Shown in pieces: positions 1-7,983 of a DNA stretch of 14,688 nucleotides (its first letter is position 1; the number at the start of each line of letters is the position of its first letter). A model generated the notes under the pieces. It saw only the letters and a list, made by a program, of their open reading frames with translations. It searched no databases and was not told where the DNA came from. The DNA lies in assembly GCA_002402325.1 (NCBI GenBank), contig DHFQ01000107.1:1-14688 (forward strand). The letters are read 5' to 3'. This stretch comes from Candidatus Aminicenantes bacterium UBA4820 (lineage in GTDB: Bacteria; Acidobacteriota; UBA4820). Position numbers and translations under genes: made by a program.

Positions 1-1
1 T

Positions 2-66
2 GGTAAAACTTAAAGAAGATTTAAAATAAAAAGGGTGGTTGGATTTATAATTGTTTTACCTTTTTT
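2..66 (+). terminator. Possible terminator-like inverted repeat
   Basis: GGTAAAAC (2-9) pairs perfectly with GTTTTACC (53-60), and the right arm runs straight into TTTTTT (61-66). A nested pair, ATAAA (26-30) with TTTAT (44-48), could shorten the 43-nt loop. The U-run right after a stem is the hallmark of intrinsic termination, but the stem is AT-rich and the loop is long, so it may be a chance match. If real, it would end the gene whose possible stop codon lies at 27-29. Confidence 0.22.
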
Positions 67-240
67 GCGGTTAGTATATTTTGTGCCAATCTCAAAGAGG
101 ACATTGAAAACAATGAGAAATGCGCAAGATATGCGGCGAACCCGAACCTCTCTTAATTATTACAGTTGATGGGTCGATTGGTGTTTTGTCAAGCAACGGC
201 TAATTAGTTGGAAGAGGCATAGAGAAATCTGCAATCTTTT
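43..240 (+). pseudogene. Possible decayed reading frame with leucine-rich-variant-like repeats
   Basis: One frame (codons starting at positions equal to 1 modulo 3) reads like protein despite having no ATG, GTG or TTG start and three stops, at 154, 205 and 217. Its first part resembles a short hydrophobic signal followed by a segment ending CARYAANPNLS. After the first stop it continues LLQLMGRLVFCQATAN, and after the second stop LEEA. The spaced AAN/TAN motifs, with leucines between them, recall leucine-rich-variant (LRV) repeats, in which AxNPxxP alternates with a leucine-bearing helix. The spacing is about 21 residues, slightly short for that family. This is inference from pattern only; noncoding sequence is a real alternative. 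Confidence 0.2.
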
Positions 241-303
241 TGTCTTCCTTACCCCCCTTTTCAAAATGAAAAAAAAGTGTCAAAATATAGGTTTGGAGTT
301 TTT

Positions 304-3198
304 ATGGATCAAATTATTGTAAAAGGCGCAAGGGAACACAACTTAAAAAACATTGACCTCGTTTTGCCAAAGAACAAACTTATTGTAATTACGGGACTTT
401 CTGGCTCTGGCAAATCCTCTTTAGCCTTTGACACGCTTTATGCGGAGGGGCAGAGAAGGTATGTTGAATCCCTTTCTTCCTATGCAAGGCAATTCCTTGA
501 TTTGATGCAGAAGCCCGATGTTGACACAATTGAAGGGCTCTCACCTGCGATATCAATTGAGCAGAGAAGCTCGGCACACAACCCGCGCTCAACTGTGGGG
601 ACTGTTACAGAAATTTATGACTACTTAAGGCTTCTTTATGCGAGAATTGGTAGCCCCTACTGCTATATCTGCGGAAAGCCAATAACAAGCGATACTCTTC
701 AGGCAATAGTTGATAAAATCCTCAACTTTCCCGAAGGAACAAGGTTGATGATCCTTGCCCCCCTTGTGAGGGGTAGAAAGGGCGAATATAAGAAAATTTT
801 TGAAGAGGTTGAGAAAGAGGGTTTTTTAAGAGTCAGGGTTGATGGGAAGATTTACGATTTGAGGGAGGAGATAAAAAATCTTGAAAGGTATAAGGCTCAC
901 AACATTGACCTCGTAATAGACAGAATTGTGATAAAAGAGGGTTTGAAGGGAAGGCTTACCGAGTCTGTTGAACTTGCCTTGAAGAAGGGCAATGGGCTTG
1001 TAACTGTGAATCTTGTTGATGAAAACAAAGATTTTCTCTATTCGCAGAAACTTTCCTGCCCCGATTGTGGAACTTCAATACCGGAGATGGAACCAAGGCT
1101 TTTCTCTTTTAATTCTCCCTTTGGGGCTTGCCCGGAATGCACGGGACTTGGGATGAAGCTTGAAATTGACCCATCTAAGGTTGTTCCAAAGCCCTTTTTA
1201 TCACTTTCAGAAGGTGCAATTGCTGCTTGGGACAGTGAATTTTCTGGTTGGTACAGGGAACTTCTCTCATCGCTATCAAGGGCTCTAAAATTTTCAATGA
1301 AGACTCCCTTTGTGAATTTAAAAGATGAGATAAAGAGGATTATTTTATTTGGTACAAATGGAAAGAGCGTAAATCTTGAAATTGCGGGAGGAGAGTTAAA
1401 CCAACCATTTGAAGGTGTAATACCAAACCTCTGGAGGAGATATAGGGAGACAAAGTCTGATTGGGTGAGAAGGGAAATTGAAGGTTATATGTCAACATTT
1501 CCCTGTCCATCCTGCAACGGCTTGAGGTTAAAAAAAGAGGCACTTGCGGTCAAGGTGGGAAAGTTTAACATCGCTGAACTTACAGATTTGTCGGTTGATG
1601 TTGCCCTTAAGGAGATTGAAAGTCTCTCACTCACAAAGGAAGAGGAAAACATTGCGAGGTTGATTTTGAAGGAGATAAAATCAAGATTGAGGTTTCTTGA
1701 GAATGTTGGTCTTGGTTATCTAACCCTTTCAAGGTCTGCGACCACCCTTTCTGGTGGTGAAAGCCAGAGGATAAGGCTTGCAACGCAGGTTGGAAGCCAA
1801 CTTACGGGTGTGATGTATGTTCTTGATGAGCCCTCTATTGGACTTCATCCAAGAGATACAAAAAGACTTCTTGATACTCTAATTTCAATGAGGGATCTTG
1901 GAAACACGATAATTGTTGTTGAACACGATGAGACAACGATAAGAAGCGCCGATCACATAGTTGATTTAGGCCCTCAGGCTGGAATACATGGAGGGAAAAT
2001 CGTTGCTCAAGGCGCACTTGAAGAGATTATGAAGGAGGAAAAATCTTTAACGGGGAACTATCTTTCAGGGAAAAAAGAGATTGAGGTTAAAGAGGTAAGA
2101 AGAAAGCCAAAAGCATTTTTGAAGGTTGTCGAAGCAAGCGAGCACAACTTAAAAAAAGTTGATGTAATGGTTCCTTTAGGGGTTTTTTGCGTTGTCACAG
2201 GGGTTTCAGGCTCTGGAAAATCGACTCTTGTGCACGATGTCTTATACAAAGGGCTTGCAAGGAAAATCTATCACGCAATTGAACCTCCCGGGGCACATAG
2301 AGATATAGAAAACTGGAAAATAATTGATAAAATTATAGAAATTGATCAGGCACCAATAGGGAGAACTCCAAGGAGCAATCCCTCAACTTATACGGGACTT
2401 TTCACTCCAATAAGGCAGGTTTTTTCAGAAGTTCCTGAGGCGAGGGCGAGAGGATATTCAATGGGAAGGTTCTCCTTCAATGTGAAAGGTGGAAGGTGTG
2501 AAGCGTGTGAAGGAGACGGCGTAAAAAGGATTGAGATGCACTTTCTTCCCGATGTTTATGTAACCTGTGAAACCTGCAAAGGGACAAGGTTCAACAGGGA
2601 AACCCTTGAGATAAAATTTAAAGGAAAAACGATTGCCGATGTTCTTGAAATGACAGTTGAAGAGGCGATGAATTTTTTTGATGCAATTCCAATCATAAAA
2701 AAGAAACTAAAATTTCTTTATGATGTTGGACTTGGATACATTCATCTGGGACAGAGGGCAACCACTCTTTCAGGAGGAGAGGCTCAGAGGATAAAACTTG
2801 CTAAGGAACTTTCGAGGACTCCAAAGGGAAATACACTCTATGTTCTTGATGAGCCAACAACCGGCTTACACTTTGAGGATACAAAGCAACTGATTAAAGT
2901 TCTAAACAGGCTTGTTGATGCTTCAAACACCGTTATCGTAATTGAGCATAACCTTGATGTAATAAAGAGTGCGGACTATTTAATTGACCTTGGTCCAGAA
3001 GGAGGTGAAGAAGGTGGTAAAATAGTAGCCTCAGGAACCCCGGAAGAAGTTTCACAAAATGAAAATTCCTATACGGGAAAATTTTTAAAGAAAATTTTAT
3101 GGAGGAAAAGATATGAGAAGAATGCCGGAACTTTACAGAATCAAAATGGTGGAAAGAATATCTCTAAAAAGTCGGGAAGAACGGGAAAAATTACTTAA
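304..3198 (+). CDS. uvrA: UvrABC excinuclease subunit A
   Basis: This is the damage-recognition ATPase of nucleotide excision repair. In the known pathway a UvrA dimer finds distorted DNA and loads UvrB. The 964-residue protein has the full duplicated ABC layout: Walker A GLSGSGKS (31-38), a zinc module with C252, C255, C276 and C279, signature LSGGES (482-487) and Walker B VLDEPSIGLHP from 506. The second half has Walker A TGVSGSGKST (632-641), zinc cysteines 732, 735, 755 and 758, signature LSGGEA (822-827) and Walker B YVLDEPTTGLH (846-856). I chose ATG 304 because GGAG (295-298) lies just ahead; an in-frame GTG at 277 would add nine residues but has no ribosome site. The family usually ends near YTGKFLKKIL (923-932). 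Here about 32 extra basic residues follow, encoded inside the overlap with tnaA. uvrB and uvrC are not in the window. Confidence 0.98.
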   Translation: MDQIIVKGAREHNLKNIDLVLPKNKLIVITGLSGSGKSSLAFDTLYAEGQRRYVESLSSYARQFLDLMQKPDVDTIEGLSPAISIEQRSSAHNPRSTVGTVTEIYDYLRLLYARIGSPYCYICGKPITSDTLQAIVDKILNFPEGTRLMILAPLVRGRKGEYKKIFEEVEKEGFLRVRVDGKIYDLREEIKNLERYKAHNIDLVIDRIVIKEGLKGRLTESVELALKKGNGLVTVNLVDENKDFLYSQKLSCPDCGTSIPEMEPRLFSFNSPFGACPECTGLGMKLEIDPSKVVPKPFLSLSEGAIAAWDSEFSGWYRELLSSLSRALKFSMKTPFVNLKDEIKRIILFGTNGKSVNLEIAGGELNQPFEGVIPNLWRRYRETKSDWVRREIEGYMSTFPCPSCNGLRLKKEALAVKVGKFNIAELTDLSVDVALKEIESLSLTKEEENIARLILKEIKSRLRFLENVGLGYLTLSRSATTLSGGESQRIRLATQVGSQLTGVMYVLDEPSIGLHPRDTKRLLDTLISMRDLGNTIIVVEHDETTIRSADHIVDLGPQAGIHGGKIVAQGALEEIMKEEKSLTGNYLSGKKEIEVKEVRRKPKAFLKVVEASEHNLKKVDVMVPLGVFCVVTGVSGSGKSTLVHDVLYKGLARKIYHAIEPPGAHRDIENWKIIDKIIEIDQAPIGRTPRSNPSTYTGLFTPIRQVFSEVPEARARGYSMGRFSFNVKGGRCEACEGDGVKRIEMHFLPDVYVTCETCKGTRFNRETLEIKFKGKTIADVLEMTVEEAMNFFDAIPIIKKKLKFLYDVGLGYIHLGQRATTLSGGEAQRIKLAKELSRTPKGNTLYVLDEPTTGLHFEDTKQLIKVLNRLVDASNTVIVIEHNLDVIKSADYLIDLGPEGGEEGGKIVASGTPEEVSQNENSYTGKFLKKILWRKRYEKNAGTLQNQNGGKNISKKSGRTGKIT

Positions 3199-4480
3199 AG
3201 AGGCATATTTCAATGTTTTTATGATACCGGCGGAGGCAGTTTTCGTTGATCTCTTAACAGATTCAGGAACGGGAGCGATGAGTGATAGGCAGTGGGCAGC
3301 CTTGATGACAGGCGATGAATCCTACGCCTATGCGAAGTCGTGGTTTAACTTTTATGAAAGCGTAAAAAGTATTATGGGGATGGAATATGTCCTTCCCGCA
3401 CATCAGGGGAGGGCTGCAGAAAATATTCTCTTTTCCCATTTTTCAAAAAAGGGTGTAATAATTCCATCAAACAACCATTTTGACACCACGAGGGCAAACA
3501 TTGAGTTTTTTGGAGGAACGGCGATTGACCTGGTGATAAAAGAGGGGGAAGATCCCCACAAAATTCATCCCTTCAAAGGGAACATAGACTTGAATAAACT
3601 TGAAGATTTGTTTAAAAAAGAGGCAAAAAATATTCCGATTTGTATGTGCACAATAACCAACAACACGGGTGGAGGACAACCCGTTTCTCTTGAGAATATT
3701 AAAATGACGGGTGAACTCTGCCATAGGTATGGAATAAAATTTTTTATTGATGCATGCAGGTTTGCTGAAAATTGCTATTTTATAAAAAAGAGAGAAAAGG
3801 AACAGGAAAACCGCTCAATTGAAGAGATTGCGAAAGAGGTTTTTTCCTATGCCGATGGTGCAACTATGAGCGCCAAAAAGGATGGAATTGCAAACATAGG
3901 AGGATTCATTGCTTTAAGGGATAAAGACCTTTACGACCAGTTGAGCGAATCTTTGATTTTAAAGGAAGGATTTCTCACTTATGGAGGACTTGCTGGAAGA
4001 GACCTTGAAGCGATTGCGGTTGGATTGAAAGAGGCAATTACAATGGACTATCTTGAATCAAGGGTTGGACAGATTGAAAACTTTGGAGAGATGCTTAGGC
4101 AAAATGGAGTTTCGATCCTTGAGCCTGTTGGTGGACACGCCGTTTATCTTGATGCGGCAGAAATTTTCCCACACATAAAAAGGAGTGAATTTCCTGCTCA
4201 AAGTTTATCCGCAGCTTTATATGAAGAGGGTGGAGTAAGAGGTGTTGAAATCGGATCTGTTATGTTTGGAAGAGAAGATGAAAATGGCAATTTTATCCCG
4301 GCGACGATGGAGCTTGTAAGGCTTGCGGTGCCAAGAAGAGTTTACACTGAAAGCCATTTAAGATATGTTGCGGATGTTGCATCAGAAATTGTGAAAAATA
4401 AAAATAAGTATAAAGGATACAGGATAGTCTATGAATCGCCATTTTTGAGGCATTTTACAGTAAGATTTGCCCCCGTTTAA
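3113..4480 (+). CDS. tnaA: Tryptophanase (tryptophan indole-lyase)
   Basis: This is a PLP-dependent beta-eliminating lyase that converts L-tryptophan to indole, pyruvate and ammonia in the cytoplasm. Its 455 residues match the family length. The PLP lysine is K256 in MSAKKD, cofactor contacts include QGR (98-100) and D213/R216 in IDACRF, and GGLAGRD (291-297) is conserved. It can be told from tyrosine phenol-lyase by three positions, compared from memory. FDTT has D124, where phenol-lyases have Thr. VEIG has I380, where phenol-lyases have the phenol-binding Arg. LRHFT has H447, where phenol-lyases have Phe. All three agree with tryptophanase. The start has GGAGG (3101-3105) seven bases upstream. 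The gene begins inside the end of uvrA, so the two are probably cotranscribed. No TnaC-like leader peptide and no tryptophan permease gene are visible beside it. Amino-acid fermentation or indole signalling are the likely roles. Confidence 0.93.
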   Translation: MRRMPELYRIKMVERISLKSREEREKLLKEAYFNVFMIPAEAVFVDLLTDSGTGAMSDRQWAALMTGDESYAYAKSWFNFYESVKSIMGMEYVLPAHQGRAAENILFSHFSKKGVIIPSNNHFDTTRANIEFFGGTAIDLVIKEGEDPHKIHPFKGNIDLNKLEDLFKKEAKNIPICMCTITNNTGGGQPVSLENIKMTGELCHRYGIKFFIDACRFAENCYFIKKREKEQENRSIEEIAKEVFSYADGATMSAKKDGIANIGGFIALRDKDLYDQLSESLILKEGFLTYGGLAGRDLEAIAVGLKEAITMDYLESRVGQIENFGEMLRQNGVSILEPVGGHAVYLDAAEIFPHIKRSEFPAQSLSAALYEEGGVRGVEIGSVMFGREDENGNFIPATMELVRLAVPRRVYTESHLRYVADVASEIVKNKNKYKGYRIVYESPFLRHFTVRFAPV

Positions 4481-4489
4481 AAGAGGGAG

Positions 4490-4518
4490 TTGCAACTTTT
4501 TTAAAATGGGCTTATTTT
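4490..4518 (+). promoter_or_regulatory. Candidate promoter for the unknown gene and thiS
   Basis: TTGCAA (4490-4495), a 17-base spacer and TATTTT (4513-4518) match the sigma-70 consensus at four of six bases in each box. They lie in the 63-nt gap after tnaA. The -35 box falls inside a perfect 10-base palindrome, AGTTGCAACT (4488-4497), which is followed by six T and could serve as an operator. Readthrough from tnaA is the alternative. Confidence 0.35.
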
Positions 4519-4543
4519 ATAGTTCTGGAGGTTACTAAAAAGA

Positions 4544-5182
4544 ATGATTACAGGATACAATCAGGATGTCCCATACAAAGGTAAAATTTTTCATGTGCAG
4601 ACAGAGGATAGAGGAAAAGAAAACCCCGTCATAGAGACACTCATCTATCTTGGCGGGGAAATAGTTTCTTCATTCAAAACCTCGTATAAACAGATGCTTG
4701 AAAGAAACTGCACTGAAGCTGAGATTGCAGCCCTTCTTGAAAAACAACATAGAAGAATAGTGGTTGAAGTAAAATTGGGAAAATATGCTAAAGAAAAAGA
4801 AGATAAGCCTTTTGGAGAGGGAATAATTTCAAACAAAAGTCTTGATGAGGTTATCCTCGATTATTTAACAAGTGAAGCAGAAGGCGAAAAAATGAAAGTC
4901 TCAATCATTGAACAATCGCCGATGGTTGCAGGCACGCGTGCCTTTTTCAAAGTCAAAACTTTTTATGACATAAGTGAAGTTCCTGTAGAGAATGCTGATG
5001 TTAGGGTAAAACTGATTACATCAGATGGAATGAACAGCGATATTTTAAAAACGGCAACAAACCATGAAGGACTTTGCAACGCTTTGTTTGAAATACCAAA
5101 CATAAAGGGAAATGGCGTGGTTGTTCTGACAGTTTCTAAAGATAAAGAGAAATTTGAATCAAAGGTTCTTGTAACAAAATGA
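4544..5182 (+). CDS. Two-domain protein of unknown function (HVQTED-type N-terminus)
   Basis: The 212-residue protein is not one I can name. Residues 1-75 form a compact module containing YKGKIFHVQTEDRG, a hydrophobic strand with LGGE and a helix ending in KQHRRIVVEVK. From memory, similar HVQTED-bearing modules occur in uncharacterised proteins of several Gram-negative lineages. A charged linker (about 76-115) leads to residues 116-212, a run of beta-strands with the pattern of an immunoglobulin-like or transthyretin-like sandwich (VPVENADVRVKLITSDG, TNHEGLCNALFEIP). There is no signal peptide or membrane segment, so it should be cytoplasmic, which is unusual for such a sandwich. GGAGG (4527-4531) lies 12 bases before ATG, a long spacing, but no better start is nearby. 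Its stop overlaps the thiS start as ATGA, implying coupled translation. The gene is clearly real; the function is open. Confidence 0.85.
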   Translation: MITGYNQDVPYKGKIFHVQTEDRGKENPVIETLIYLGGEIVSSFKTSYKQMLERNCTEAEIAALLEKQHRRIVVEVKLGKYAKEKEDKPFGEGIISNKSLDEVILDYLTSEAEGEKMKVSIIEQSPMVAGTRAFFKVKTFYDISEVPVENADVRVKLITSDGMNSDILKTATNHEGLCNALFEIPNIKGNGVVVLTVSKDKEKFESKVLVTK

Positions 5183-5379
5183 AAAGGATTTTATTAAACG
5201 GAGAATATCGCTCTTACGATGTTGAAAATCTAATTCAACTTGTTCACATTCTAAAGTTGGACCCAAAAAGAATCGCGGTTGAGAAAAACGGCAAAATCGT
5301 GAAGAAGGATGAATATCCTGAAACTAAAATTGAAGACAACGATAAAATTGAAATTGTCCACTTTGTCGGCGGAGGCTAA
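5179..5379 (+). CDS. thiS: ThiS-type sulfur carrier protein
   Basis: This is a small beta-grasp protein of 66 residues, the normal ThiS length. It has the conserved end IEIVHFVGGG, with the C-terminal glycines exposed for adenylation and thiocarboxylate formation. In known thiamin biosynthesis, ThiF activates ThiS, and the thiocarboxylate gives sulfur to the thiazole ring through ThiG. The segment DNDKIEIVHFVGGG closely resembles Bacillus-type ThiS. It starts within the stop of the preceding gene (ATGA), with no strong ribosome site of its own, so translation is probably coupled. No thiF, thiG, thiE or other thiamin gene is in the window. It could therefore serve thiamin synthesis with partners elsewhere or another sulfur-transfer reaction. 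Its last four bases overlap the end of mutS on the other strand. Confidence 0.9.
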   Translation: MKRILLNGEYRSYDVENLIQLVHILKLDPKRIAVEKNGKIVKKDEYPETKIEDNDKIEIVHFVGGG

Positions 5380-7934
5380 TCAATCTCCTTTTTTATTTTA
5401 TCAAGAAAGAGTAAAGCGTCAATCGGTGTGATGTTTTTTAAATCAAGTTCCTTAATTTTTTCAACAATCTCTTCATCTTTTTCTGTCTTTTCAAAGAGTA
5501 AAGGCTGAATCGCTCCACCCTTTTTTAAAGAGGTTTCTTTTCTTGTCTTTTCAAGGTTGTAAAGAACCTCCCTTGCCCTATTTACGACATTTTCTGGAAT
5601 TCCAGCAAGTTGAGCAACATGAATTCCATAAGATTTATCAAGAGAGCCCTCTTCAACTGTTCTTAAAAAATAGACCTTCCCGTTATGTTCTCTCACGCCC
5701 ATTGTCAAATTAAAGACACCATCAAGAGTTCTTGAAAGTTCTGTAAGTTCATGGTAATGCGTTGCAAAGAGTGTTCTTGCACCTATTCCATTCTCCTTTG
5801 AAAGCGACTCAGCAATTGCCCATGCGATTGCAAGCCCATCAAAGGTGCTGGTTCCCCTTCCAATCTCATCAAGCAAAACGAGGGATTTTCTCGTTGAGTT
5901 TCTCAAGATCGCTGAACTTTCAGACATTTCAACCATAAAGGTCGAAAGTCCCCTTCTCAAGTTATCCGATGCTCCAATCCTGCAAAATATTCTGTCAACG
6001 ACTCCTATCTCTCCACTTTTTGCAGGGATTCCCATTCCAAGATGAGCCATAATTGTGATAAGCCCAACCTGCCTCAAATAGGTTGATTTTCCTCCCATAT
6101 TTGGACCTGTTATTATCGCAAGTTGCCTTTTATCCCCATCAAGAAATGTTGAATTTGGAACAAAAGGTTTGTGCTTTTCATCTCTTTCAAGAACAGGGTG
6201 CCTTCCCTCTTCAATTTTTAGAGTTAAATCATCCCTCATTTTGGGAAGAACATAGCCTCTTTCGTAACCAAGAAAAGCATAAGAGGAGTAAAGGTCCAAC
6301 TCTGCAAGAAGATTGGCTCCATCCCTTAAATCTTTTAATTTTCCTTTTACCTGATTACAGAGGTCTGCCCAGAAAGATTCTTCCAATTCAATGCTCTGTT
6401 CTTTTGCTGAAAGGATTTTTGTCTCAAGTTCTCTAATTTCTTTTGTAACAAACCTTTCACCATTTACGAGTGTCTGTTTTCTTTCATAATCTTCTGGAAC
6501 TTTATCAAGATTTGCCTTTGTTACCTCAATAAAATAACCAAAGACCTTATTGTATTTTATTTTTAATGAAGAGATTCCACTTCGTTCTCGCTCCTTTGCC
6601 TCAAGTTTTATTATCGCAAGGTGGGCGTTTTGAGATAAATCTCTCAACTCACCAAGTTTCTCGTTAAAGGTATTTTTAAAAATTCCACCCTCTTTTGTAG
6701 AATTTGGAGGATTATCAACGATTGCACTTTCAAGAAAAGAGGCTAAATCTTCAAAAGAGGGAATCATCATTGCTCTCTCTTTTGGCTTATTTTCATATTC
6801 TAAAGCATATTTTAAGGATTCTTTAACTTTTAAAAGAACCTCCTTTAAAGCGTAAGCATCCCTCGGTGTTGCTATATTTGCCCCAAACCTTGCATTTATC
6901 CTCGCCCAGTCGGGGAAGTTTGAAATCGCTTTCCTGAAGCTTTTTAATAGGGATGTGTTTGAAAGATACTCCTTTACCTCTTCCTGAATTTTTTCAATCT
7001 CACCTTTATCAGAATATGGAGCGATGATTGCTTCATTCAAAAGCCTTTTCCCCATTGGGGTAAGGCAACAATCAAGAGTTTTGAGTAAAGTCCCATCCCT
7101 CGTGTTGTCCTCAAGGTTATAAATTAGTTCAAGGTTTTTTCTTGTTGATTCATCAATCAGAACCCTTCCATTCATAGTTTCAACTTTTGGGAAATCAAGG
7201 GGGGGCGATTTTTGCTCTTCAAGGTAATGAATAAGAGCCCCGAGTGAAATTCTTGCACTATCTTGCGGGGAAATTCCTGGAAGTGAAAAGGGCAAATTGT
7301 AGTAGGATGATATTTTTTCAACACACTTTCTTAAATCAAAAAAGGAGGAGTTCAGTGGAGTTACAAAAAAGGGTGAATTATCAAACGAAATTCCCTCCTT
7401 TACCACAACCTCCTTTGGTGATACGGAATTGAGTAGTTCAAAAATCTCATCCCTTTTACCCGTTGCAACCTTTATCTCGCCCTTTGAAAGGTCAGCGTAA
7501 GAAATCGAACAATCATCATTATTTTCATAAATTGAAGCGATGAGGATTCTCTCCTCTTTATCAACAAGGTTATCTTCAAGAAGTGTTCCGGGTGTTAAAA
7601 CTCTTGTAATCTCTCTTTTTACAATTCCCTTTGCTTTCTTTGGATCCTCCACCTGATCAACAATTACAGCCTTGAACTTCGACTTTAAAAGTTTTTGAAG
7701 GTATATTTCAAGTGCGTGGTGCGGAACTCCGCACATTGGAAGGGGATCTTTTGTGTCTCTGTCTCTTGTGGTTAAAACGATTTCAAGAACAGGTGCAGCA
7801 ATTAATGCATCCTCTCCAAAAATTTCATAGAAATCTCCCATTCTGAAAAGGATTATTTTGTCGGGATGTTGTTCTTTAAACCTCCTCCACTGCCTCATAG
7901 CAGGAGTGAGGTTTTCTTTGATTATAGAGACCAA
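5376..7934 (-). CDS. mutS: DNA mismatch repair protein MutS
   Basis: This is the mismatch-recognition ATPase. The 852 residues cover the whole MutS1 family. The mismatch-wedge motif F35-Y36-E37 lies in RMGDFYEIFG, followed by connector and lever domains. The ATPase has Walker A GPNMGGKST (610-618), signature STFMVEMSE (664-672), Walker B LVLLDEIGRGTS (685-696) and the ATHYHEL switch (724-730). A C-terminal helical tail (about 832-848) is of the dimerisation type. The F-x-E motif separates it from MutS2. The start is TTG at 7934, four bases after GGAGG (7939-7943). It is preferred because the conserved LTPAMRQ lead-in lies upstream of the first internal ATG. mutL is not adjacent. The gene follows phoU by 64 nt and may be read partly from the pst transcript and partly from its own promoter. 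It has no base-composition oddity. Confidence 0.98.
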   Translation of the reverse strand: MVSIIKENLTPAMRQWRRFKEQHPDKIILFRMGDFYEIFGEDALIAAPVLEIVLTTRDRDTKDPLPMCGVPHHALEIYLQKLLKSKFKAVIVDQVEDPKKAKGIVKREITRVLTPGTLLEDNLVDKEERILIASIYENNDDCSISYADLSKGEIKVATGKRDEIFELLNSVSPKEVVVKEGISFDNSPFFVTPLNSSFFDLRKCVEKISSYYNLPFSLPGISPQDSARISLGALIHYLEEQKSPPLDFPKVETMNGRVLIDESTRKNLELIYNLEDNTRDGTLLKTLDCCLTPMGKRLLNEAIIAPYSDKGEIEKIQEEVKEYLSNTSLLKSFRKAISNFPDWARINARFGANIATPRDAYALKEVLLKVKESLKYALEYENKPKERAMMIPSFEDLASFLESAIVDNPPNSTKEGGIFKNTFNEKLGELRDLSQNAHLAIIKLEAKERERSGISSLKIKYNKVFGYFIEVTKANLDKVPEDYERKQTLVNGERFVTKEIRELETKILSAKEQSIELEESFWADLCNQVKGKLKDLRDGANLLAELDLYSSYAFLGYERGYVLPKMRDDLTLKIEEGRHPVLERDEKHKPFVPNSTFLDGDKRQLAIITGPNMGGKSTYLRQVGLITIMAHLGMGIPAKSGEIGVVDRIFCRIGASDNLRRGLSTFMVEMSESSAILRNSTRKSLVLLDEIGRGTSTFDGLAIAWAIAESLSKENGIGARTLFATHYHELTELSRTLDGVFNLTMGVREHNGKVYFLRTVEEGSLDKSYGIHVAQLAGIPENVVNRAREVLYNLEKTRKETSLKKGGAIQPLLFEKTEKDEEIVEKIKELDLKNITPIDALLFLDKIKKEID

Positions 7935-7956
7935 AGAACCTCCGGAAAGAATCCCA

Positions 7957-7965
7957 ATTTTACCA
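7957..7965 (-). promoter_or_regulatory. Candidate extended -10 promoter of mutS
   Basis: Reading the minus strand, TGG followed by TAAAAT fits an extended -10 element (TGnTATAAT, one mismatch in the hexamer). No good -35 box is seen; its place is taken by the perfect palindrome CAAAAAATTTTTTG (7966-7979). The predicted start near 7950 would leave a leader of about 16 bases holding GGAGG before the TTG codon. This is inference from motif and spacing. Confidence 0.35.
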
Positions 7966-7983
7966 CAAAAAATTTTTTGGTTT

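Larger units (their letters stand above)
1..303. other. Intergenic region upstream of uvrA
   Basis: No intact gene is visible in this stretch. At the left edge, a frame reading VKLKEDLK and ending in TAA at 27-29 could be the tail of a plus-strand gene that begins outside the window, but it is too short to identify. It is followed by a long-loop inverted repeat ending in six T (2-66) and by a frame with protein-like segments broken by stops (43-240). No convincing uvrA promoter stands out. The best match is TTGTTT (51-56), 18 nt, TATATT (75-80), which is weak and would leave a leader of more than 200 nt. A run of six C occurs at 252-257. Confidence 0.5.

Noticed and set aside
277..303. GTG at 277 as the uvrA start
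   Set aside because: No ribosome site precedes it, while ATG 304 has GGAG at good spacing and begins at the conserved family N-terminus.
3099..3116. Five-codon frame (MEEKI, stop) overlapping the tnaA start, as a possible leader peptide
   Set aside because: It has no ribosome site of its own, no tryptophan codon, and its codons coincide with the tnaA ribosome site; TnaC-like leaders are longer.
6083..6436. 117-codon open frame antisense to mutS
   Set aside because: It lies wholly within mutS, has no recognisable domain or ribosome site, and its composition mirrors the mutS codons.
7966..7979. CAAAAAATTTTTTG as a terminator
   Set aside because: It has no loop and no GC stem; it more likely sits in the mutS promoter as a bent A/T tract.
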